This document shows positions 47,643-57,111 of a DNA stretch of 64,000 bases, one piece after another. Position numbers and translations under genes: made by a program. Below the pieces are notes generated by a model. It made no database searches, was not told the DNA's origin, and saw only the letters and a program-made list of their open reading frames with translations. How positions within the stretch are numbered: the first letter of the stretch is position 1; the number at the start of each line of letters is the position of its first letter. Source of the DNA: Avibacterium paragallinarum (lineage in GTDB: Bacteria > Pseudomonadota > Gammaproteobacteria > Enterobacterales > Pasteurellaceae); assembly GCF_900450705.1 (NCBI RefSeq), contig NZ_UGHK01000001.1:744001-808000 (forward strand), in the 5' to 3' direction.

Positions 47643-48974
47643 ATGTCTGAAATGACCCCTCGTGAAATAGTTTCTGAATTAGATCAACATATTATCGGGC
47701 AAGCTGAAGCGAAAAGAGCGGTGGCTATCGCCCTGCGTAACCGCTGGCGTAGAATGCAATTACAAGAGCCATTACGCCACGAAGTCACGCCGAAAAATAT
47801 CCTAATGATCGGGCCGACGGGTGTGGGGAAAACCGAAATCGCACGCCGTTTGGCGAAGCTTGCCAATGCCCCGTTTATTAAAGTGGAAGCGACCAAATTT
47901 ACCGAAGTGGGCTATGTGGGGAAAGAAGTGGATTCCATTATCCGTGATTTAACCGATAGTGCGATGAAATTAGTGCGTCAAACTGAGATTGAAAAAAATC
48001 GTTTCCGTGCCGAAGAAGCGGCAGAAGAACGCATTTTAGATGCCTTATTGCCACCAGCGAAAAATCAATGGGGCGAAGTAGAAAATCAAAACAACAATAA
48101 CAGCACCCGCCAAATTTTCCGTAAAAAATTGCGTGAGGGGCAGCTTGATGATCGCGAAATTGATATTGACGTAGCCGCACCATCAATGGGCGTAGAAATT
48201 ATGGCACCGCCGGGAATGGAAGAAATGACGAGCCAGTTGCAATCAATGTTCCAGAATCTTTCTAGTGGCAAAACCAAAACCCGCAAAATGAAAATTAAAG
48301 ATGCGTTCAAAGCCTTAGTTGATGATGAAGCTGCGAAATTAATTAATCCTGAAGAACTGAAAGAAAAAGCCATTGAAGCGGTAGAGCAAAATGGCATTGT
48401 GTTCATTGATGAAATCGACAAAATTTGCAAAAAAGGCGAATACAGCGGGGCGGACGTTTCTCGCGAAGGCGTGCAACGTGATTTGCTCCCACTGGTGGAG
48501 GGCTCAACGGTCAGCACCAAGCACGGCATGGTGAAAACCGATCATATCCTTTTCATCGCCTCTGGTGCGTTCCAAGTGGCTCGCCCTTCTGATTTAATTC
48601 CTGAATTACAAGGGCGTTTGCCAATTCGTGTGGAGCTTTCCGCATTAACTGCTGGGGATTTTGAGCGTATTCTCACAGAGCCGAATGCCTCTTTAACGGA
48701 ACAATACAAAGCCTTAATGGCAACGGAGGGCGTGAATATTACCTTTACTCAAGATGCGATTAAGAAAATCGCCGAAGCCGCTTTCCGTGTCAATGAAAAA
48801 ACGGAAAACATCGGGGCTAGACGCTTGCATACGGTAATGGAACGCTTAATGGACAAAACCTCCTTCAACGCTAGCGATATGAACGGCGAACAAGTTACCA
48901 TTGATGGTGCTTACGTTGCAGATGCCCTAGGTGAAGTGGTAGAAAACGAAGATTTAAGTCGTTTTATTCTCTGA
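47643..48974 (+). CDS. hslU: ATPase subunit HslU of the HslUV protease
   Basis: 443 residues, Clp/AAA+ unfoldase. Walker [16 protein letters not shown], inserted I domain (about 110-240), Walker [18 protein letters not shown] pore loop, sensor-2 region near [12 protein letters not shown], and the C-terminal tail DLSRFIL that docks into HslV. Unfolds substrates for HslV. Confidence 0.97.
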   Translation: MSEMTPREIVSELDQHIIGQAEAKRAVAIALRNRWRRMQLQEPLRHEVTPKNILMIGPTGVGKTEIARRLAKLANAPFIKVEATKFTEVGYVGKEVDSIIRDLTDSAMKLVRQTEIEKNRFRAEEAAEERILDALLPPAKNQWGEVENQNNNNSTRQIFRKKLREGQLDDREIDIDVAAPSMGVEIMAPPGMEEMTSQLQSMFQNLSSGKTKTRKMKIKDAFKALVDDEAAKLINPEELKEKAIEAVEQNGIVFIDEIDKICKKGEYSGADVSREGVQRDLLPLVEGSTVSTKHGMVKTDHILFIASGAFQVARPSDLIPELQGRLPIRVELSALTAGDFERILTEPNASLTEQYKALMATEGVNITFTQDAIKKIAEAAFRVNEKTENIGARRLHTVMERLMDKTSFNASDMNGEQVTIDGAYVADALGEVVENEDLSRFIL

Positions 48975-49089
48975 TTTGTTATTTGTGATGATATCTATTC
49001 TTGACATAGTAACTAGGAGAACGCTTACTTTATTAAGCCTAGTAGCTCTTTTTTAATGTTAGAATCAAGTTTCTATTTGGGAGGAAGAA

Positions 49090-49500
49090 ATGAATAGATA
49101 TCAGTTACTCTTGCAGTCAATGGGCATTGTTCAATGGAAGCTTGTTCGTCCAGATAGTTTAAAAGGGAGTGTAAATATACCTGTTAATGAAAATATCCGT
49201 TTAATTATTATCAGTGAAACTGAATTATTATTTTCTCCCTTATTAAGAGATATTTTAACGAGTCTGGATATTACACAAGAACAGTACCTAGTCATTAATT
49301 TTGATTTAATACCCCATTTTAAAATAAATCATCCTGTGTATTATTGGTTTTTAAATGATGATCCTGAAAAAATTCACCAAGCTCAAAATTATTGTAGAAC
49401 TTTCTTAGATAAATGGGTATCTCCTCGCTGGGAACGCTTTATGGAAGATCCTGTAGCTAAACGTAATCTATGGACACAAATTCAACGGAAAGGTTTATAG
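49090..49500 (+). CDS. holD: DNA polymerase III psi subunit
   Basis: 136 residues: MNRYQLLLQSMGIVQWKLVRPDSLKG at the N-terminus and KRNLWTQIQ at the C-terminus match HolD, which bridges the clamp loader to SSB through chi. It is immediately followed by rimI, the usual holD-rimI order. GGGAGGAAG before the ATG. AT-rich. Confidence 0.9.
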   Translation: MNRYQLLLQSMGIVQWKLVRPDSLKGSVNIPVNENIRLIIISETELLFSPLLRDILTSLDITQEQYLVINFDLIPHFKINHPVYYWFLNDDPEKIHQAQNYCRTFLDKWVSPRWERFMEDPVAKRNLWTQIQRKGL

Positions 49501-49501
49501 T

Positions 49502-49945
49502 ATGCCAAGTATATCACCTATTGCTGAACAAGATTTTGATGCGTTGTTCGAAATAGAAAAAGCAGCTCATTCTATTCCTTGGTCCTTGAGGACATTAAAA
49601 AATAATCAAGGAAATAATTATTTTAATTTAAAGCTTGTTTGGGAAGGTAAAATAATAGGATTTGCGATATGCCAAAAAGTATATGATGAAGCTACCTTGT
49701 TTAATCTTGCAATATTCCCTCATTATCAAGGGAAGGGATTAGGAAAGTATTTATTAAAATATTTACTTTCGGAATTGAGAAAGCAGAATATACTTACGTT
49801 ATGGTTAGAAGTGCGAGCGTCTAATAAAATCGCACAAAATTTATATCTTTACTGTGGTTTTAATAAAGTTGATATTCGTAGAAATTATTACCCAACGGTG
49901 GAAGGAGGTCGCGAAGACGCTATTATTATGGCTTGCTATTTATGA
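49502..49945 (+). CDS. rimI: Ribosomal protein S18 alanine N-acetyltransferase
   Basis: 147-residue GNAT enzyme. Acetyl-CoA motif FPHYQGKGLGKYLL, LWLEVRASNKIAQNLYLYCGF and NYYPTVEGGREDAIIM are RimI hallmarks. Acetylates the N-terminal Ala of S18. Starts one base after the holD stop. Confidence 0.93.
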   Translation: MPSISPIAEQDFDALFEIEKAAHSIPWSLRTLKNNQGNNYFNLKLVWEGKIIGFAICQKVYDEATLFNLAIFPHYQGKGLGKYLLKYLLSELRKQNILTLWLEVRASNKIAQNLYLYCGFNKVDIRRNYYPTVEGGREDAIIMACYL

Positions 49946-50058
49946 TTGATAGCAGATTATGGCAAAAAAGAAAAATGTTATATTGATCACAAAATCATTG
50001 ATAATTCAGGCAAATTTAATGATTTTTCTCGCTTTTTCACTCATTAGCGATTATATTT

Positions 50059-50076
50059 AGCATACAGCTGTACGCT
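50059..50076. promoter_or_regulatory. Palindrome upstream of the acyl-CoA ligase gene
   Basis: AGCATACAGCTGTACGCT, an 18-bp palindrome with one mismatched pair, 30 bp before the start codon. Not the FadR or LexA consensus; regulator unknown. Confidence 0.4.
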
Positions 50077-50105
50077 AAAATGAATTTATAAACGAGGAAA
50101 TAATA

Positions 50106-51902
50106 ATGACAACAACGCTTGATTTTCATTTTGTGAACCGTTTTCAACACCAAGCAAAAACATTAAAAAATCACACCGCACTTCGTTATTTTGAAAATCA
50201 ACAATGGCACGATACTTCTTGGGCGAGTTTCCAGCAACAAGTTGATGCCTTTTCCTTAGCTTTACTGGCACATCATATTGATATACAAGATAAAATCGGC
50301 ATTTTTGCCCATAATATGCCACGTTGGACGATCGCCGACATCGGCACATTGCAAACCCGTGCGATCACCGTGCCAATTTATGCCACAAACACCGCACAGC
50401 AAGCCGCGTTCATCATCAATGATGCCGACATCAAGATCCTGTTCGTTGGCGATCAAGCACAATACGATCAAGCCATACAAATTGCCGATCAATGCCCACA
50501 GCTTCAACATATTGTCGCAATGAAAGACAACATTGAGCTAAATCATTATCCGCACGCCTACACTTGGGAACAGTTCATCGCACAGGGAACGCAAACCGAT
50601 CCCGCCTTGCTTGCTGAGCGTCTTGCCAATAAACGTTTGGACGATTTATTTACCCTCATCTACACCTCAGGCACAACGGGCAAGCCAAAAGGGGTAATGT
50701 TGGATTACGCGAACCTCGCCCATCAGCTCAAAGCACACGATCAAGCCTTGCAACCCATTGATGAGCGGGACGTTTCTCTATCGTTTTTACCGTTTTCGCA
50801 CATTTTTGAACGGGCGTGGGTGGCTTATGTGTTACACCGCGGGGCAACCAACTGCTATATTGAAGATACCAATCAAGTGCGTACCGCCCTCAGTGAAATT
50901 CGCCCCACATTAATGTGTGCCGTACCGCGGTTTTACGAAAAAATTTACACCGCAATCCACGACAAAGTGCAACAAGCCCCGTTTTTCCGCCGTGCAATGT
51001 TTCACTGGGCAATGAATATCGGGCATCGCTATTTCGATCGCAAAAGCCAAAAACAGCCCATCTCTTTTTGGCTCAAACAGCAATTTTTACTTGCTGATAA
51101 ATTGGTACTCCGCAAATTACGCCACCTGCTCGGTGGAAACATTCGTATGATGCCGTGCGGTGGGGCGAAATTAGAGCCAGCCATCGGACGTTTTTTCCAT
51201 AGCATTGGGATCAATATCAAACTCGGCTACGGAATGACCGAAACTACCGCGACCGTGTCGTGCTGGAAAGACGATCATTTTGAACCCGATTCCATCGGCG
51301 AATTAATGCCGGGCGTGGAAGTGAAAATTGGCGAGAATGACGAAATTCTCGTGCGTGGCGATATGGTAATGCGTGGCTACTATAAAAAGCCCGAAGAAAC
51401 CGCCCAAGCCTTTACCGCTGACGGCTTTCTAAAAACGGGTGACGCGGGCAAACTTGATGAGCAAGGCCACCTTTACATCACCGATCGCATTAAAGAGCTA
51501 ATGAAAACCTCGAACGGAAAATATATTGCACCACAGCATATTGAAGGCAAAATCGGCAAGGATAAATTTATTGAACAGATAGCGGTGATTGCCGATGCGA
51601 AAAAATACGTTTCTGCCCTCATCGTGCCTTGCTTTGCCTCATTGGAGGAATACGCGAAAAAGCTCAATATCAAATATCAAGACCGAATGGATCTCATCAA
51701 ACATTCCGAGATTATTCAACTGTTTGAAAAACGCTTAAACGAATTACAAAAAGAACTGCCGAGCTTTGAGCAAGTGAAAAAATTCACCCTGCTACCACAG
51801 GCTTTCACCACCGCGATGAATGAAATTACCCCTACGCTAAAGCTACGCCGTAAGGTGATTTTAGAACGTTATAAAGCACAAATTGAAGCGATGTACCAAT
51901 AA
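50106..51902 (+). CDS. Long-chain acyl-CoA synthetase (AMP-forming, FadD15-like)
   Basis: 598 residues of the ANL superfamily. Signature P-loop [14 protein letters not shown], the [12 protein letters not shown] segment, GYGMTET and a C-terminal [33 protein letters not shown] with the catalytic lysine region. This is the long form found in Haemophilus, more like eukaryotic ACSL or FAA than E. coli FadD. Activates fatty acids for membrane lipid use. AACGAGG before ATG. Confidence 0.92.
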   Translation: MTTTLDFHFVNRFQHQAKTLKNHTALRYFENQQWHDTSWASFQQQVDAFSLALLAHHIDIQDKIGIFAHNMPRWTIADIGTLQTRAITVPIYATNTAQQAAFIINDADIKILFVGDQAQYDQAIQIADQCPQLQHIVAMKDNIELNHYPHAYTWEQFIAQGTQTDPALLAERLANKRLDDLFTLIYTSGTTGKPKGVMLDYANLAHQLKAHDQALQPIDERDVSLSFLPFSHIFERAWVAYVLHRGATNCYIEDTNQVRTALSEIRPTLMCAVPRFYEKIYTAIHDKVQQAPFFRRAMFHWAMNIGHRYFDRKSQKQPISFWLKQQFLLADKLVLRKLRHLLGGNIRMMPCGGAKLEPAIGRFFHSIGINIKLGYGMTETTATVSCWKDDHFEPDSIGELMPGVEVKIGENDEILVRGDMVMRGYYKKPEETAQAFTADGFLKTGDAGKLDEQGHLYITDRIKELMKTSNGKYIAPQHIEGKIGKDKFIEQIAVIADAKKYVSALIVPCFASLEEYAKKLNIKYQDRMDLIKHSEIIQLFEKRLNELQKELPSFEQVKKFTLLPQAFTTAMNEITPTLKLRRKVILERYKAQIEAMYQ

Positions 51903-51903
51903 T

Positions 51904-51984
51904 AGTTATTTTATTTTGAGCTTAAAATAACTACGGAATAATAAAAGTGCGGAAGAAAAATGATGAAATTTCTTACCGCACTTT
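51904..51984. terminator. Two hairpins between the acyl-CoA ligase and aspA, one made of inverted uptake cores
   Basis: First: AGTTATTTTA (51904-51913) / TAAAATAACT (51923-51932). Second: AAAGTGCGG (51944-51952) opposes CCGCACTTT (51976-51984) with more pairing inside. Paired uptake cores as terminators are known in Haemophilus. Serves the convergent genes. Confidence 0.7.
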
Positions 51985-51992
51985 GATTATAC

Positions 51993-53278
51993 TTATTTAT
52001 CTTCAGTAAATCGTTCTGCCTTGTAACGAGGATTCATTAGGTTTTCTAACGAAAGAATGTCATCTAATTGTGTTTCGCTTAGTAGTCCTTGCTCTAGCAC
52101 GACTTCACGTACATTTTTTCCTGTTTCAGCACAAATTTTTCCTATAATATCTCCATTATGATGTCCAATAAATGGATTCAGGTAAGTAACAATGCCAATA
52201 GAATTGAGGACGTAATTTTTACATATTTCAGGATTTGCGGTGATCCCATTAATACATTTATCACGTAAATTAATGCACGCGTTACTAAGCAACTCAATAG
52301 ATTCAAACATTGCTTGCCCTATGACTGGTTCCATTACGTTCAATTGTAGTTGTCCAGCTTCGGCGGCAAAGGTTACTGTTGTATCATTACCGATAACTTT
52401 AAAACACACTTGATTTACTACTTCTGGAACAACAGGATTGACTTTTGCAGGCATTATTGATGACCCTGCTTGTAGCTCTGGTAAATTAATTTCATTTAAC
52501 CCTGCTCTTGGGCCTGAAGATAATAGACGTAAATCATTGCAGACTTTTGATAATTTCACCGCTGTGCGTTTTAATGCACTATGTACCATTACATAGGCTC
52601 CGCAATCAGAGGTAGCTTCAATCAAATTCTCTGATGGAATACAAGGTAATTGACTCACTTCAGCAAGATATTTTACTGCAAGATTCGCATAGCCTTCAGG
52701 AGTGTTTAAGCCTGTACCAATTGCGGTTGCACCTAAATTTACTTCAAGCAACAATTTTGCAGTCCGTTTTAAATTACGCACTTCTTCTAATAATACTGAA
52801 AAAGCTTTAAATTCTTGTCCTAATGTCATAGGCACTGCATCTTGTAATTGAGTTCTACCCATTTTTAAGATGCTAGAAAATTCCTTAGCTTTCGCTTCAA
52901 AGCCTTTTTGTAAGTAACGGATATTTTTTAATAAGTGCATAATACTGTTATACACTGCAATGCGGAACCCAGTAGGATAGGCATCATTGGTAGATTGGCT
53001 TGCATTAACGTGATCCATTGGATTAATAATACTATATTCGCCTTTTTTATGTCCTAGCAACTCTAATGCAAGATTCGCAATAACTTCATTGGTATTCATA
53101 TTCACCGATGTTCCCGCACCGCCTTGGTAAATATCTGTTGGAAATTGATCCATACAGCGTCTATTTTCTAATATCTCATCACAGGCTTTTACTATCGCAT
53201 TAGCAATTTTAGAAGGAATTGCACCAAGTTCACCGTTAGCTAGAGCAGTGGCTTTTTTTACCATTACCATTCCACGGA
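51993..53278 (-). pseudogene. aspA: Aspartate ammonia-lyase, 5' end cut off by a prophage
   Basis: From [15 protein letters not shown] onward this is full AspA, with [22 protein letters not shown], the [12 protein letters not shown] signature loop and the QLNVMEP region. Homologues are about 470 residues and start some 45 residues earlier; the missing N-terminus includes the AYWGIHT active-site strand. The frame runs into prophage DNA at 53279. AspA makes fumarate and ammonia from aspartate, feeding fumarate respiration. Strain should lack it unless the prophage excises precisely or a short product is partly active. Confidence 0.93.
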
Positions 53279-53284
53279 TGAGAA

Positions 53285-53470
53285 CATCCACACAAAGTGA
53301 GAAATTAGGACTTATGTTGAATTAAACGGAATTAAGTGGGTCAGAAGTCTTATAGAATAAGGGATTGAGCTAAGTCAGTCCCTTTTTTTATGGGTAAAAG
53401 TCAGAAAAGCCAAAATGAGAAAAAACGGTAAAAAGCCGTTAAAAAATCCACATAAAGTGAGAAAATTTAA
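53285..53470. repeat. Prophage left-end repeats, probable MuA-binding sites
   Basis: ATCCACACAAAGTGAGAAA at about 53286-53304 and ATCCACATAAAGTGAGAAA at about 53447-53465 are near-identical direct repeats. Weaker relatives (AAAAGTCAGAAAAG near 53396, AAAATGAGAAAAA near 53412) lie between. Spacing resembles the L1-L3 transposase sites of Mu. Confidence 0.65.
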
Positions 53471-53530
53471 CGGCGGTTTAAATCGTGTTTAAATGCCGTT
53501 TAAAAAACTGCATCGTTGCTGGCTTGTTTA

Positions 53531-54046
53531 TCAAGATCCATTTGCAGCGATTGCGATGTTTTCATCCTTGTCATCATCGCTGGCATTACTAGCTGCAAAG
53601 CCCAACATCGTGAAAGAAAGGCTTAAAATCGCTTCCCTGCCTCGCTCATCGGTTTGTCGATAATTCCGTATCACCGTCATTTCTTCCAGCTTTAACGGCA
53701 CGCCATCAAGCACAAGGTTATCTTTTGGCTTTTGCCTTGCTATGGCTTGTTGTAGGGCTTGTAGTGCCTCTTCTATGTTTAACGGCTGTACAGATGTTTG
53801 TTTATTACCTTTATTAGCACTTTCATCACCTGTTAATAGGTAATTTGGAGTAGTTTGAAGAATATCTGCAAGACGCATTAAAACTGATATAGGCGGTTCT
53901 CTTATCCCCGACTCCCACGCCTGTAGCGTAGATATAGCCGTTCCCTCCAACATTTCACAAACTTTAGCTCTACTTAGGTTCAAGCGTTTTCTAGCATTTT
54001 CTAACCTAGAAGAAAAGCCATCGACCTTTTTATACTCTACTCTCAT
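53531..54046 (-). CDS. Prophage repressor, Cro/CI-type HTH
   Basis: 171 residues from the ATG at 54044-54046, or 189 from 54100; the shorter form fits the HTH position better, but neither has a strong ribosome-binding site. HTH RLENARKRLNLSRAKVCEMLEG with AWESGIREPPISVLMRLADIL, then an acidic C-terminus. Divergent from ner and separated from it by GTGTAAAA-type operator repeats, the lysogeny switch layout. Differs from Mu c, which has a winged helix. Confidence 0.85.
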   Translation of the reverse strand: MRVEYKKVDGFSSRLENARKRLNLSRAKVCEMLEGTAISTLQAWESGIREPPISVLMRLADILQTTPNYLLTGDESANKGNKQTSVQPLNIEEALQALQQAIARQKPKDNLVLDGVPLKLEEMTVIRNYRQTDERGREAILSLSFTMLGFAASNASDDDKDENIAIAANGS

Positions 54047-54048
54047 AA

Positions 54049-54171
54049 GTGTAAAAATCCATTCAGTATTAATGATATTTTTTACACTTAAAAAACTCAT
54101 TTAAAATCAATTAAATAAGCATTTAAGCGTTAAAATTTATTAAAAATAAGTGTAAAAAGGTTCTTTTACAC
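54049..54171. promoter_or_regulatory. Prophage immunity operators
   Basis: Half-site GTGTAAAA at 54049-54056 and its complement TTTTACAC at 54080-54087, then a tight inverted pair GTGTAAAA / TTTTACAC with a 6-bp centre at 54150-54171. Lies between divergent repressor and ner, so probably bound by repressor, Ner or both. Confidence 0.7.
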
Positions 54172-54229
54172 CTTACTTAAAGTTTAAATAGGTATATTAT
54201 CCTATCCACTAAATACAAGGAGTTATCTA

Positions 54230-54493
54230 ATGAGTACATTAAATGACAATAAAAAAGCAGCGAATGATTGGCATAGAGCAGACATCATCGCTGCACTTCA
54301 TAAAGCGGGTTGGTCATTAAGACAACTCTCTTTAAAGCACGGATATAGCCAAGGTGGAACATTAAAGAATACATTAGATCGCCCTTGGCTCAAGGGTGAA
54401 CGCATTATTGCTGAAGCCATTGGTATTCCTGCAGAAGAAATCTGGCCAGCTCGCTACGCTCATCGCAAACATAAAAAATTTGCGGATAGATAG
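54230..54493 (+). CDS. ner: Ner-family early transcription regulator
   Basis: 87 residues with the Ner/Nlp HTH: DWHRADIIAALHKAGWSLRQLSLKHGYSQGGTLKNTLDRPW, then IIAEAIGIPAEEIWPARY. In Mu, Ner turns down early and repressor promoters. CAAGGAG precedes the ATG. 15 bp before muA. Confidence 0.93.
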   Translation: MSTLNDNKKAANDWHRADIIAALHKAGWSLRQLSLKHGYSQGGTLKNTLDRPWLKGERIIAEAIGIPAEEIWPARYAHRKHKKFADR

Positions 54494-54508
54494 TTTAAAG
54501 AGGTTGTT

Positions 54509-56542
54509 ATGAGCCTAAACAAATCAAAAACGCACTATACCGCAAAAGAATTGCTTTCTCTAAGTTTATCTTGTTTACCTAATTCTAAGCAAGGAATTTT
54601 ATATCAAGCAAAAAAACAAATGTGGAATAAGCGTAAACGAGTTGATATAGGAGGTGGAAGTTTTGAGTTTGAACTTTCTTCTCTCCCAATAGACATCCAA
54701 GCCGAGATCTTGCTCAAGGAAAAAATAGCCAAAGATCCTGATTTTAAGAACACAAAAATCAAAAAAGTAAAAGCGCAAGAACGTGTAATGACCGAAAGCG
54801 CGTGGAATGTCCTCGCTTCGGCTACTAATGAACAAGAACGCCGTGCTGAACGTCGTTTTAATGCGGTGATGAAGCTAAAAGGGTTGCTGGATATGCGTCT
54901 TAAATTAATGGACGCCATGGATCGGGTGGTTGAGCATTTTGCGGGGCAAGAAGGTGAAGCGGTGAGCCGTGGAAGTCTGAAGCGTTGGTGGTACAAAGTG
55001 AAAAATCACCCACAAAGCAACTGGTTGCCGTTGTTGTTAGATAGAGTTGAGCGCGACACCACAAACCGCTATGCCAAGATTGACGAGCTTGCGTGGCAAT
55101 TCTTTTTAGGGGAATACTGCCGTCAAGCCCAACCTAACTTTGCCATTTGTTATGAAGAACTGATGTATGCAGCGGAGGAAAACGGCTGGGCAGTGCCAAG
55201 CCTCAACACCTTAAAGCACAAGTTTAACAGAGAGATGACGCCCGCCCAAATTGCCTTAATGCGCGGCGGTGAACACGCCTTGCGTGAGCTGGTGAAACCG
55301 CAACGCCGTAGTGTGGCCCACCTCCAAGCCCTTGAGATTATCAATGGCGATGGTTATCAGCATAACGTGTTTGTGGATTGGTATGAAGACGGCTCGCGCC
55401 CTATCCGCCCAAAAACGTGGTTTTGGCAAGATGTCCGCACACGTCGCATTTTGGCTTATTGCGTGGACGACAGTGAAAACGGCGATCAAATCCGTCAAGC
55501 CACGCTGCGATTAATTAAGCAGTACGGTATTCCGAAAAAGATTTTAATGGATAACACCCGAGCCGCCTCTGATTTGCAGACCTCCACGCAAACCAAACGG
55601 GGCAAACGGAATAAAGACATTGTGGTGGACGGCTTGTTTGAACGCCTTGGTATCCAAGTGATCCGAACCCTTGTGTTTAAGGGGCGAGGCAATGGACGAG
55701 CCAAGCCGATAGAACGGGCGTTTAGACGTGATGGATTGCCCGCTTACATTGACCGAAACCGCTTATGTGAAGGCTTTTTTACTGGCGATAGCCCAACAGA
55801 AAAACCTGAAAACTACCAATACAAAAAAGGCTTAAACAAAGCGCAGTTTTTGCAACTGGTGGAAGAAGGTGTGCGTAAGTGGAACGCCAAAAAAGGACGC
55901 CAAAGTGAGCTAGGGCAAGGTATTTACAGTGCTGACGAGTTATGGGCAAGGGATTATGCCCAAGTTGAAGTGGTGAAGCCTACCGATGAACAACTACGCC
56001 AATTAATGATGCTCGGCGAAAGCACCAAAGTGGACAAATACGGCTGTTTTACCCTCAAAGCGGGCTACCGCCTAGACGGCGAGAAAAACACTTACTACGC
56101 CGAAGCCCTACAAGGTGGGCAATACCCTTATGTTGTAGTGCGTTTTGACCCCGACGACTTACACGGCACGGTGTATGTATATGACTTAAATGGGGTGTAT
56201 TTGTGCGATGCCATTTGCGACAAACCACTTGCCTTTGACAGCGTGAAAGGTGCAGCAATGCAACGACGACTTGAGAGCCAAGAAGCGCGACAAACCAAAA
56301 AACAACTACAAACCATTGAGAAAATGGATAAACACCAACACGAACAATACCGCAAGCATTTTGACGAAACGCCAGCGGCCGAATTGGTTGAACCGAAGAA
56401 AGTCAAAACGCTGGAATTATTTGAAGGTAACCTGCAACGCAAAGTGCAAGACACCGACTGGCTGGCCGATGACAACACAACGACAGAAAGCGGCTTTGCC
56501 AAAGGTGTGGCGAAGTTTATTGAACAGAACAATGCCGATTAA
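54509..56542 (+). CDS. Mu-type transposase MuA
   Basis: 677 residues. N-terminal winged HTH, end-binding domain, then the DDE core: D in INGDGYQHNVFVDW (about residue 280), D in ILMDNTRAASD (about 345) and E in PIERAFRR (about 405), followed by a beta-barrel domain and a C-terminal Lys/Gln-rich tail (KKQLQTIEKMDK, EGNLQRKVQDTDWL) that in Mu binds MuB and ClpX. Catalyses integration and replicative transposition. Full length. Confidence 0.95.
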   Translation: MSLNKSKTHYTAKELLSLSLSCLPNSKQGILYQAKKQMWNKRKRVDIGGGSFEFELSSLPIDIQAEILLKEKIAKDPDFKNTKIKKVKAQERVMTESAWNVLASATNEQERRAERRFNAVMKLKGLLDMRLKLMDAMDRVVEHFAGQEGEAVSRGSLKRWWYKVKNHPQSNWLPLLLDRVERDTTNRYAKIDELAWQFFLGEYCRQAQPNFAICYEELMYAAEENGWAVPSLNTLKHKFNREMTPAQIALMRGGEHALRELVKPQRRSVAHLQALEIINGDGYQHNVFVDWYEDGSRPIRPKTWFWQDVRTRRILAYCVDDSENGDQIRQATLRLIKQYGIPKKILMDNTRAASDLQTSTQTKRGKRNKDIVVDGLFERLGIQVIRTLVFKGRGNGRAKPIERAFRRDGLPAYIDRNRLCEGFFTGDSPTEKPENYQYKKGLNKAQFLQLVEEGVRKWNAKKGRQSELGQGIYSADELWARDYAQVEVVKPTDEQLRQLMMLGESTKVDKYGCFTLKAGYRLDGEKNTYYAEALQGGQYPYVVVRFDPDDLHGTVYVYDLNGVYLCDAICDKPLAFDSVKGAAMQRRLESQEARQTKKQLQTIEKMDKHQHEQYRKHFDETPAAELVEPKKVKTLELFEGNLQRKVQDTDWLADDNTTTESGFAKGVAKFIEQNNAD

Positions 56543-56559
56543 CCCAACAGGAGTAAACA

Positions 56560-56859
56560 ATGAAACAACGAAATCTACAACGCAAAAAGAGCCTAAAAGT
56601 CGCAAACGTACTCAAAGCCCTTGAACGTGAAAATGCGGAGCAACTCAATCAAGCCAAAGAAAACGAGGAAGTTGTCGCTCAACTTGAAAAGCAAGCCTTG
56701 AGTAGCGTTGCAAGAAAGTGGGAATTGACTGAACAATTTCTTGCCGATACGACACTTCCCCACTCTTTGCAAGTCGCGTTGAAAGACTATCAAGCCGCGT
56801 TAAGTATCGCCATTTCGCAAAAAGTAAAAGTAAATAGACGTCTTTTGGGGGGATTTTGA
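56560..56859 (+). CDS. Small prophage early protein, unknown
   Basis: 99 residues, highly charged and helical (KALERENAEQLNQAKENEEVVAQLEKQ reads as a coiled coil). CAGGAG seven bases before ATG. Between muA and muB, where Haemophilus Mu-like phages carry extra small genes. Ends in a G-run (LLGGF). Its 3' two thirds overlaps a minus-strand frame. Not recognised. Confidence 0.65.
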   Translation: MKQRNLQRKKSLKVANVLKALERENAEQLNQAKENEEVVAQLEKQALSSVARKWELTEQFLADTTLPHSLQVALKDYQAALSIAISQKVKVNRRLLGGF

Positions 56860-57079
56860 AATGACGGCTAAACCAGTAAACCAAGTTGACTTGATGTTCT
56901 TTACTCTTTGCATAGGTAAATTCTTCAACGTAAGGCAAAAAACGCTGTTCAATCAGCGTGTAACGAGAAAAATCAATTTTATGCAAGATGAAATTTAATC
57001 GTTTTTTAAGCGATTTATGAATGCCTTTAAACACGGTTTTTTGATGTTTTTTGGCAAATTTAACAATCACAGGATCCAT
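56645..57079 (-). CDS. Possible minus-strand prophage gene, unknown
   Basis: 144-residue frame with TGGAGTAACTTATG, a reasonable ribosome-binding site and start. Basic N-terminus (KFAKKHQKTVFKGIHKSLKKRL) and Leu/Tyr-rich rest. The stretch 56860-57079 has no long plus-strand gene, which supports it, but its 3' half is antisense to the small gene at 56560. A plus-strand 45-residue frame from 56871 is an alternative. Unrecognised. Confidence 0.35.
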   Translation of the reverse strand: MDPVIVKFAKKHQKTVFKGIHKSLKKRLNFILHKIDFSRYTLIEQRFLPYVEEFTYAKSKEHQVNLVYWFSRHFKIPPKDVYLLLLFAKWRYLTRLDSLSTRLAKSGEVSYRQEIVQSIPTFLQRYSRLAFQVERQLPRFLWLD

Positions 57080-57111
57080 AAGTTACTCCAGTGGAACAAG
57101 AGGACAAAAAA

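Noticed and set aside
50262-50510. Overlapping frames on both strands in the acyl-CoA ligase gene
   Set aside because: Shadows of a conserved enzyme-coding region.
53279-53530. CRISPR-like direct repeats
   Set aside because: The repeats are few, unevenly spaced and at a phage end; they fit transposase binding sites better. No CRISPR array was seen anywhere in the window.
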